A DNA stretch of 64,000 nucleotides from CAIZQW01 sp942493055 (lineage in GTDB: Bacteria; Verrucomicrobiota; Kiritimatiellia; RFP12; UBA1067), in assembly GCA_942493055.1 (NCBI GenBank), contig OW818680.1, positions 1,612,001-1,676,000 of the forward strand, in the 5' to 3' direction. The notes beneath the pieces were generated by a model, which worked only from the letters and a program-made list of their open reading frames with translations, had not been told where the DNA came from and ran no database searches. How positions within the stretch are numbered: position 1 is the stretch's first letter; each line of letters starts with the position of its first letter. A program made the translations under genes and the position numbers. Positions 23,335 through 30,189 of this stretch are shown piece by piece.

Positions 23335-26300
23335 TCAGTCTTCGATAATCACACGGAAGCCCACATCAAAGGGACGCATCCAGCCCGGATAGCCCCAGCG
23401 CCATGTAGAGGTGGCGCGTATCTGACGCGCATTCCAGGAACCGCCGCGCACCACCTTCTTCTCATCGGTCTTCAAATTGTTACGCTCATCATCCTTGTAC
23501 GGATAAGGCTTGAACGCGCTGCGCGTCCATTCGGCGACATTACCATGCATGTCGTACAAGCCGAAGGCGTTTGGCTTGAAACTTCCGACATTCGCAAGGT
23601 GCAGAACCTTGTCATTGAAGCGGCGGTCGCGCAGTTCGTAATCCATGATCGGAGGCGGATTATTCATGGGTTGCGGATTGACGCCCGAGACCGCCAACTG
23701 CTGACGTTCCGCGCCTGCGAGGTTGGCAAACAATGAGAAGTCCGCATCGAAGTCGCCAAAATTCAGGGGCGTCTCTGTTCCTGCGCGGCAGGCCCATTCC
23801 CACTGCGCTTCCGTAGGCAACGTGACCTTCTTGCCGCTCTTCTTGCTCAACCACTCACAGAACGCCATGGCATTTTCCCATGAAATACGAATAGCCGGAT
23901 ACTTATAACAGGCGGTCGCCGGGTTATTTGTGATGTTCATATAATAGCCGCGCTTGACCTGATCCTTGTAGTGCATGTCATAGACGCCATTGTCATGGCT
24001 CCGCTCAAAGGCCCAGAACTGCTCGACGCTCACCTCGGTGGAGGCCATCCAGAAGGGCTTCTTGATCTTCACGCCCGCCATCGGCGCTTCACTGGGCGTC
24101 TCCTTGTCGGAACCCATGGTGAATGAACCTGCTGGAATGCGCACGAATTTGATACTCTTTCCATTGCCGAGATCAAGCGCCATCTCCTTCTCGCCTGTAA
24201 GGGCTTCGGCCTTCAGGGGGAGCGGATCCTTTGCTGGGAGCGGGGGCGCACCCTTCGGAGACTCGACAAAGGTCGCAGGCTGATACGGATTGACAATCGC
24301 ATCAGGGTCAAACGGATTGTTGGAGTATTCCTTGTCAAATTCGCGACGGCGAATGACCCAGTCCTTGCGCGCACCGCGCTCCAGCCAGGTCCCGTAATAA
24401 GGCACGTTCAAATCAAACCACATCGTGATACGGTCCCACTCCTCCTGGGAGAGTTTGACATTATGATGTCCCTTCATCAGCAACTGGACCATCTCGGAGG
24501 CATCCGCATGGAACTCCAAGGGGGTCAGCAAATGATAATCGCCTTCAGGCCCGTTGCGGCGGAAATAGGGATGGAAGGCGAGATAGGACTTCGAGAAGCC
24601 CCCCTCTCCCTTGCCATTCACAAAGCTGGGGATCTTCTGTCCGAGCGCATTCAGAGCAGTCGTCGTGTCATTGTGGCAACCGATACATTTACGTTCCAGC
24701 ACATTCTGCACTTCGCGTTCAAAGGCGAACCCGCGACGCGGCCCATACCACGGCTGAATCTGCTGCGGCTTCTTGCGCGAGGCAATCGTCTTCTGGTTGG
24801 GTGAAACACGATTCTGCATTTCATGACAGCCGATACAGGAGAGCATCTCCCCTGGCATACCCACGAACCACGAGCGCATCATCTGCATTGACTTGCCTTC
24901 CGAATCCAACGGGATCACAGCCACCGGCACATTCGCAGGCGCCTCAAACAAGAAGGAGCCGTCGGTCTCGACATCCACAGTGCCCAGCAATACGCGCGGA
25001 TCCCAGGGACCTTCCATGCCGATGGTATAGTGTCCGCCGATATTGCGTGGTGAATATTCGTAATAGAAGACACCCATTTTCTTCACCTTGTCCTTGGGGA
25101 CGCCTGCAAGGCCGGGGCCATTGTAGACGCTCACACAATAGACGGTGCAGTTGGTCTTGTCCAAGTTGACGCGATCAGGAATGGGCGCGGGCTGTTCAGG
25201 CTTCTTCACGGGGAAGGGCTCGAACATGTTGTATTTGCTGTCCACTTCCAGCGGGAGCTGATTGTCATAGAGATCGACGAGCGTCAGCATGAAATTCTTT
25301 TGGATTTTTGTATCCTGCATCGAGACCAGGAACAGGTCGTCCGCGATCGGAAAGGGGTGCAGGAAGAACTGGCGGGCATCATCCGCAAGCGTGTCGCGCA
25401 CGTATGTATAAACTTCTTTGTCCGTCTCCTGCTTTTGCTCATCAATCGGCAACAGGACAACTTTCTTGCCATATCCGGGTATCTGTTGCACCACACCGCT
25501 CACCTCATGGCGGCCACTCTCGACGTTAAACAGGTAGAGGCGGCCTTTGCGCGCCACGCCATGGTGGCCTGTGACAATGCCGACGAATTTGGACGAGGAG
25601 CCCGGCAAGGGACGGGTATAGAACAGGGAGTTCGGCCAGTAGGAGTTTGAACCATAATATTCCTGCTGGTCGCTGCCATCCGGATTCATGGTCATCAGCA
25701 CGCGGCTGAAATAATGCGCGCTATCCGCATACTCCCAGCGCAAATAGAGGCAGCGGCCATTCGGCAGCATCACAGGATACCAGTTGTTGTCCTGGTCATA
25801 ACTGAGACGGCGCATCTTGCCATCCTCGTAACGGAGGAGCAAGTTGCCGACATAGTCCCCGCCGCTGACACAGGGCACGCCCTGGAAGCCGCTGGAGCCG
25901 ATCATAAACATCCGGCCATTGGGCAGGTACATGGGATCATAATAGTCAATGTCCTTGATGTCCGGGGTGAGTTCCTTGATTTCGCCGGGCTTATCGAGCC
26001 GCATCTCCGAAACCCCCCAGCCGGAGCCGTTCGCCTTGCGCGACGAGAACGCGACCTTCTCCGCTTGGAAGTCCAGATCGAAATCGCCCACAAAATGTTC
26101 GCTCTTGTAGAGCGTCTTATACTCCGTGCCCTCCTTGCGGAAGAGGGAGGAGCGAACGAGTTCATTGTCATACCCGGAGACAGCGGTCGAGGAGTTGCCC
26201 TGCCAGTTTGCCGGCATGCCCATCTGCTTGCCGCTGTTACGGCGGATATAGAGGATGTCCGAAAAGGTCTTCATCGCCGGATGCTGGCTGTAGACTTTAA

Positions 26301-27030
26301 TTGAAAAATCAAAGATCTTCTGGGCCACACCATCACGATTCGTTGCTGTCACCTGCTTGGCCACAGCGGACAGGGCCTCCAGTTCAGCCAAGAGCGCGGC
26401 CTTGTTGCGATAAGCCTCTGGATATTTAGTGGCAAAGGTCGAGATGGCCCGCTCCATGGCAACAGGATTGAAGAGGGCCAACGCCGCAAGTTGCCGACGG
26501 TTTGAAACTTCCGGGGGTGTCATCGCCGAGACCGTCTTGCCGATCAGAGGATGGCTCACGCCCGCCTTGACATCCAGCGCGTTCTCCATCTTAGCCCCGC
26601 CGATCTGACCGACCCATTGGATAATCTTCTTGTCATCCAAGATCATCACGCGCGCATTGTTCAAGCGGAACTCAAAGCCTGACCGGTTCCAGAGGATGAC
26701 TTTATCGATGGACTTCACGTCGCCCAGATCAACCTCCCACCAGGGACTTTCAACATTTTCCTCGGTATGCGTAATCGAATTCTTTCCCCAATCCGCATCC
26801 GTGTTGCCATCAACCGCGCGCGCTGCATCGCCGCCCCAGGCCGTACTCACTTGCGAGGCCTTGCCCTTGAACGAGACATTCTCCGTGCCGCTGAAGACCT
26901 GGACCTCGGCCAGCGACAAGGTCGCCTGCTCAGCCGGGATGTCGACCCGCACATAACGCCCTGAAACAGCCCAGGCCTGAAAATTCATACCGGAAACGAC
27001 CGCGATTAATACTGTAGCCAGAATTCGCAT
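23335..27030 (-). CDS. exported dihaem HzsA-like protein fused to a SUMF1 domain
   Basis: 1231 residues. Signal peptide 1-21; an F5/8-type-C-like carbohydrate-binding domain about 22-140 (YVRVDIP..LSLAEVQVFSG; WWEVDLG); a beta-propeller-like region about 300-700 (DYYDPMYLPNGRMFMIGSSG; WYPVMLPNGR) resembling the alpha subunit of hydrazine synthase and its many relatives; two c-type haem motifs CIGCH at 732-736 and 782-786; and a C-terminal formylglycine-generating-enzyme-like domain about 945-1231 (FTMGSDKE; LPTEAQWEWACRAGTET; GLYDMHGNVAEW; VVRGGSWN). True hydrazine synthesis is not implied; the substrate is unknown. First gene of a run with araC, two TRL genes and cutC. Confidence 0.8.
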   Translation of the reverse strand: MRILATVLIAVVSGMNFQAWAVSGRYVRVDIPAEQATLSLAEVQVFSGTENVSFKGKASQVSTAWGGDAARAVDGNTDADWGKNSITHTEENVESPWWEVDLGDVKSIDKVILWNRSGFEFRLNNARVMILDDKKIIQWVGQIGGAKMENALDVKAGVSHPLIGKTVSAMTPPEVSNRRQLAALALFNPVAMERAISTFATKYPEAYRNKAALLAELEALSAVAKQVTATNRDGVAQKIFDFSIKVYSQHPAMKTFSDILYIRRNSGKQMGMPANWQGNSSTAVSGYDNELVRSSLFRKEGTEYKTLYKSEHFVGDFDLDFQAEKVAFSSRKANGSGWGVSEMRLDKPGEIKELTPDIKDIDYYDPMYLPNGRMFMIGSSGFQGVPCVSGGDYVGNLLLRYEDGKMRRLSYDQDNNWYPVMLPNGRCLYLRWEYADSAHYFSRVLMTMNPDGSDQQEYYGSNSYWPNSLFYTRPLPGSSSKFVGIVTGHHGVARKGRLYLFNVESGRHEVSGVVQQIPGYGKKVVLLPIDEQKQETDKEVYTYVRDTLADDARQFFLHPFPIADDLFLVSMQDTKIQKNFMLTLVDLYDNQLPLEVDSKYNMFEPFPVKKPEQPAPIPDRVNLDKTNCTVYCVSVYNGPGLAGVPKDKVKKMGVFYYEYSPRNIGGHYTIGMEGPWDPRVLLGTVDVETDGSFLFEAPANVPVAVIPLDSEGKSMQMMRSWFVGMPGEMLSCIGCHEMQNRVSPNQKTIASRKKPQQIQPWYGPRRGFAFEREVQNVLERKCIGCHNDTTTALNALGQKIPSFVNGKGEGGFSKSYLAFHPYFRRNGPEGDYHLLTPLEFHADASEMVQLLMKGHHNVKLSQEEWDRITMWFDLNVPYYGTWLERGARKDWVIRRREFDKEYSNNPFDPDAIVNPYQPATFVESPKGAPPLPAKDPLPLKAEALTGEKEMALDLGNGKSIKFVRIPAGSFTMGSDKETPSEAPMAGVKIKKPFWMASTEVSVEQFWAFERSHDNGVYDMHYKDQVKRGYYMNITNNPATACYKYPAIRISWENAMAFCEWLSKKSGKKVTLPTEAQWEWACRAGTETPLNFGDFDADFSLFANLAGAERQQLAVSGVNPQPMNNPPPIMDYELRDRRFNDKVLHLANVGSFKPNAFGLYDMHGNVAEWTRSAFKPYPYKDDERNNLKTDEKKVVRGGSWNARQIRATSTWRWGYPGWMRPFDVGFRVIIED

Positions 27031-27124
27031 AAGATGATGACCCCCTCTTTTGATAAAGTTTGAATTTTACTATGGTCCCTTCAAAAAGTAAAGGCCGGGG
27101 AGGCCGCCATGAAACAAAAACAGT

Positions 27125-27176
27125 TTACAAGGGCTTGACGAAGGCAAATCAGATATGTCATAGTAAACCCTTGTAA
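27125..27176. promoter_or_regulatory. inverted repeat flanking the ybgC promoter region
   Basis: TTACAAGGG (27125-27133) and CCCTTGTAA (27168-27176) are perfect 9-bp inverted repeats 34 bases apart. Between them is TTGACG, a fair -35 hexamer, with TAGTAA as a poor -10. The second arm ends 14 bases before the ATG. Could be operator halves or a looped leader. Confidence 0.35.
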
Positions 27177-27189
27177 TAAGGATTTCTTC

Positions 27190-27621
27190 ATGAGCGAACC
27201 CAAAAGAGTGACCATCCAATATCGCGTACCTTATGCCGACACGGATCAGATGCATGTCGTCTATTACGCCAACTATCTAGCCTATTTCGAGCGGAGCAGA
27301 AATGAACTGATACGCGAGAGCGGCGTAACCTATAAGGAGCTTGAGACCAAGGGTTATGCCCTGCCGGTCGCTGAAGCGCATTTGACGTATCACGCGCCGG
27401 CAACGTATGATGATTTACTGGACCTGACATCCTGGGTCGAGGGACTCAAGGGCGTCAGGCTGACCATCCGGTGCGAGGTGAGGCGAGGCGAGAAACTCCT
27501 TGTCAGCGGACATACCGTCCACGCCATCGTGGACATCAAGACCATGAAACCCGTACGGCACAACGAGGCGTTGCGTCACATGCTCGGCTGTGAATCAGGT
27601 GACACGGAGGTAACTTTTTAG
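27190..27621 (+). CDS. ybgC: YbgC/FadM-type acyl-CoA thioesterase
   Basis: 143 residues, single hot-dog fold. RVPYADTDQMHVVYYANYLA (about 12-31) carries the catalytic Asp and the HVYYANY signature; FERSRNELIRESG follows as in YbgC. Hydrolyses short-chain or medium-chain acyl-CoA (or acyl-ACP); in Proteobacteria it accompanies tol-pal, which is not present here. Single gene with a ribosome site AAGGA. Confidence 0.92.
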   Translation: MSEPKRVTIQYRVPYADTDQMHVVYYANYLAYFERSRNELIRESGVTYKELETKGYALPVAEAHLTYHAPATYDDLLDLTSWVEGLKGVRLTIRCEVRRGEKLLVSGHTVHAIVDIKTMKPVRHNEALRHMLGCESGDTEVTF

Positions 27622-27648
27622 CATCCGAATAACGCGAAGCATACGAAT

Positions 27649-28503
27649 GTGGAAACAACTAAATTGAACATCGAACATCCAACATCCACCTCCGCCATGG
27701 CTACGGCGGACAGGTCGAACGTCCAACGTCCAATTTTCAGTAAGAACCCTCTAACGTGCTTCGTACTTTTATTGAGTTTAGTTCTAGCATTTACAGGCTG
27801 TAACACGACCACCATCGTTCAAATGCTGGACCGTCACGCGCTTTATCAGTCGACACCGCTGGCCTATCTGCAAGCTGGCAATTACAATACGTCCATCACA
27901 ACCGGACAGTTTAAGAGTATCGGAAACTTCGGGATCGGGACTTTTGACGGCTTCGCCGGTGAAGCCGTCATGCTGGACGGTGTTGTTTATCAGATCGCCA
28001 GCGACGGAAAAATAACCCTTCCTCCAGATTCAGCCAAGCTGTTCTTCGGCTCCTGCATGTTGTTTGATGTGGAAAAACGGTTTACCATGCGTAATGTCCC
28101 CTCCTACATCGACTTCCAGAAAGCGCTTCAGGTCTACTTTTCGACGAACCTGCACATCCGTGCGATCCACGTGGAGGGGACGTTCAAATCCATCCGCGTC
28201 AGTTGCATCGAGAAGCAGACGCCGCCCTACAAACCCTTCAATGAAGCCTCACGTCAGGCAAAGGCGTATACCTGGAAAGAGATGCGGGGCACGCTGGTCG
28301 GCTTCTGGACGCCGCCCTCAGTCCCTGAGGCTGTCATGTCCCCCGGCTTTCACCTGAAATTCATCTCCGAGGACAAAACCATGGGGGGGCATGTCATAGA
28401 TTTCCAAGCGGATAAATTGACTATCCTCATGAAGAACATCATGCGCATGACGGTGAATTATTCGCCTACCGCATCCTCGCATTTCGACACTGACCCTCAA
28501 TAA
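27649..28503 (+). CDS. acetolactate decarboxylase-like lipoprotein, probably altered active site
   Basis: 284 residues at most. The GTG at 27649 precedes a stretch translated from an AACATCCAACATCCA-type repeat (LNIEHPTSTS...), so the true start is unclear and is probably nearer the lipoprotein signal CFVLLLSLVLAFTGC. The rest follows BudA/AlsD: GIGTFDGFAGEAVMLDGVVYQ, HVEGTFKSIRVSC, and GFHLKFISEDKTMGGHVIDF. In acetolactate decarboxylase the zinc ligands are H-x-H...H; here the second is Lys (HLK). The usual C-terminal catalytic Glu is not evident either. So the fold is clear but activity is doubtful. Confidence 0.72.
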   Translation: METTKLNIEHPTSTSAMATADRSNVQRPIFSKNPLTCFVLLLSLVLAFTGCNTTTIVQMLDRHALYQSTPLAYLQAGNYNTSITTGQFKSIGNFGIGTFDGFAGEAVMLDGVVYQIASDGKITLPPDSAKLFFGSCMLFDVEKRFTMRNVPSYIDFQKALQVYFSTNLHIRAIHVEGTFKSIRVSCIEKQTPPYKPFNEASRQAKAYTWKEMRGTLVGFWTPPSVPEAVMSPGFHLKFISEDKTMGGHVIDFQADKLTILMKNIMRMTVNYSPTASSHFDTDPQ

Positions 28504-28530
28504 CGTGTTGCCGTTAACAGCATATATAAT

Positions 28531-28642
28531 ATTCACCGCAAAGAACACAGAGAACGCAAAGATCAACTTCCAAATATCATGTTGACTTTATAGTCAGGAA
28601 TATGCATTTTCTCTGTGTTCTTTGAGTTCTTTGTGGTAAAAA
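28531..28642. repeat. inverted 'CAAAGAACACAGAG' word repeat
   Basis: ACCGCAAAGAACACAGAG (28533-28550, continuing AACGCAAAGA) and CTCTGTGTTCTTTGAGTTCTTTGTGGT (about 28611-28638, in two halves) form long imperfect inverted arms between the convergent ends of the decarboxylase-like gene and efp. The position suits a bidirectional terminator, yet the wording matches a dispersed intergenic repeat family. Confidence 0.5.
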
Positions 28643-28674
28643 AACTCCCCTGTCAATGCGTAGTCAAGATTCTC

Positions 28675-29241
28675 TTACGCGCGGATACGATCTGCATATT
28701 CACCTGTACGTGTATCAATGCGGATGGTATCACCGTCGTTCACGAACAACGGGACAGCCACCTCATAGCCGCCCTCCACTGTGCAGGGCTTCATGACCTT
28801 ACCGGCTGCGGTGTTCCCTTTAGCGCCGGCTTCACACTTGACAACCTTACGTTCAACCAGGTTAGGCAACTCGACTTCGATGACCTCATTATTGAAGAAG
28901 AGCGCGTCGACCTCCATATTGTCCAACAGGAAGAATTTGTTGCGTCCCAAGACACTCTCCTTGATGATGACCTCTTCAAAGTTTTCATCCTGGAAAATAT
29001 ACTGTCCGGCGTTTTCATACGAGAAGTGTAACGCCTTCTGACTCAGTTCCGGCTTCTCAAAACGATCATTTGAACGGAAACTGCGGCTCATGGTCGAGCC
29101 CGTCAGCATGTTTTTCATTTTGCAGTTGTAGATAGCCTGCCCCTTGCCCGGTTTGCTGAAGTCAAAATCCGTAATCATATACGGATAGCCGTCATCGAGC
29201 TGAATCTTGAGTCCCTTGCGTAAGTCAGATGCGTCAAACAT
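28675..29241 (-). CDS. efp: translation elongation factor P
   Basis: 188 residues, three beta-barrel domains: KOW-like N-terminal (MFDASDLRKGLKIQLDDGYP), OB domain and C-terminal OB (GYEVAVPLFVNDGDTIRIDTRTGEY). The tip KPGKGQA places Lys33 at the position modified by beta-lysylation (EpmA) or an equivalent, needed to relieve stalling at polyproline. No epmA/epmB in the window. Divergent from the lipoprotein gene at 29364. Confidence 0.96.
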   Translation of the reverse strand: MFDASDLRKGLKIQLDDGYPYMITDFDFSKPGKGQAIYNCKMKNMLTGSTMSRSFRSNDRFEKPELSQKALHFSYENAGQYIFQDENFEEVIIKESVLGRNKFFLLDNMEVDALFFNNEVIEVELPNLVERKVVKCEAGAKGNTAAGKVMKPCTVEGGYEVAVPLFVNDGDTIRIDTRTGEYADRIRA

Positions 29242-29327
29242 GATACTCCTCGTTAGTTTTGAATACGGGTATCATAAATTAAGAGACAGGGTCATGTCAA
29301 ACCAGCAATTAAACTTTTAAATTACGG

Positions 29328-29355
29328 TTGACTTATCTCCCTGCCGCCTTATACT
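29328..29355 (+). promoter_or_regulatory. sigma-70-type promoter, leaderless
   Basis: TTGACT (29328-29333), a 16-base spacer and TATACT (29350-29355). The ATG of the downstream gene begins only 8 bases after the -10 box, so the transcript would start at or within a base or two of the ATG. No ribosome site is present, which fits a leaderless mRNA. Confidence 0.55.
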
Positions 29356-29363
29356 ATAAAACC

Positions 29364-29699
29364 ATGAAACACTTTTACTGCGTAGCTTATACGCTCCTGT
29401 TAGTGACTGTGCTTTGCACACTCCAGGTCGGTTGCACCTCTTCTGATGTACAGCTCGTGTCAAGACCGCCTGAAAAGGCGACTAAGCTTGGCCCCGCACG
29501 AGGAACAGCGAGCGGCGTACTGGTCTTTGGTATTCTTCCGTTCGGGACCAATACGCGGACCTATCGCGCCTATAAGGATGCGCTCGCGCAAGTTCCTGAG
29601 GCCACAATGCTCACGGACGTGGCCGTCGAAGAATTTTGGCTCAATCTCGGCATTGGCCTTTTTCAGCAAGTCATCATCACGGGGGAGGCTGTAAAATGA
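29364..29699 (+). CDS. lipoprotein of unknown function
   Basis: 111 residues. MKHFYCVAYTLLLVTVLCTL with lipobox QVGC. The region GVLVFGILPFGTNTRTYRAY is paralogous to GGIHLFGILPIGINSRQQCAY in the next gene, so the pair arose by tandem duplication. Ends with a 4-base overlap (ATGA) into that gene. Role unknown. Confidence 0.72.
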   Translation: MKHFYCVAYTLLLVTVLCTLQVGCTSSDVQLVSRPPEKATKLGPARGTASGVLVFGILPFGTNTRTYRAYKDALAQVPEATMLTDVAVEEFWLNLGIGLFQQVIITGEAVK

Positions 29700-30181
29700 A
29701 GATTCCGGTCCTTTCACTCTTCCTCATCTCAGCGCTCCTCCAGAGCGGCTGTGTCAGCGACCCTGTCAAATTCAAGAACAGCTCGACTGAAAACCTGGAT
29801 ATGACACGCGGAAAGAAAGTTCTCGGGAAAGCCGGAGGCATCCATCTCTTTGGCATCCTTCCTATCGGCATCAACAGCCGGCAGCAATGTGCGTACGACG
29901 ACATGATGATGAAGGTCGGAAGCGGATACCATGTTGTGGATGTCAATGTGCTGGATCAATGGAAGTGGCTCTTTATCGTCGTCAAATGCAACACCTATAT
30001 GACAGGGATGGCCTATCCGGTTAAGCAAGATAAGTCAGCCGCGCCGATACCCGCTGCCACGCCTGCTGCGCCAACCGATCCAACAGCGCAAAAACTTGAA
30101 GAGCTTAAGCGGCTCTATAAGGCGGGCCATCTGACCGACACCGAATACGAAGCTGCGCGCCGAAAAGCCCTTGGATTATAA
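29696..30181 (+). CDS. lipoprotein with C-terminal SHOCT domain
   Basis: 161 residues, ATG preceded by GGGGGAGG. MKIPVLSLFLISALLQSGC is a lipoprotein signal; the middle part is the paralogue of the upstream gene. A Pro/Ala-rich linker (about 116-130) leads to LEELKRLYKAGHLTDTEYEA, a SHOCT helix pair often found at protein ends and thought to mediate oligomer contacts. Stop is 9 bases from the convergent kinase gene end. Confidence 0.78.
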   Translation: MKIPVLSLFLISALLQSGCVSDPVKFKNSSTENLDMTRGKKVLGKAGGIHLFGILPIGINSRQQCAYDDMMMKVGSGYHVVDVNVLDQWKWLFIVVKCNTYMTGMAYPVKQDKSAAPIPAATPAAPTDPTAQKLEELKRLYKAGHLTDTEYEAARRKALGL

Positions 30182-30189
30182 CGGGCCTT

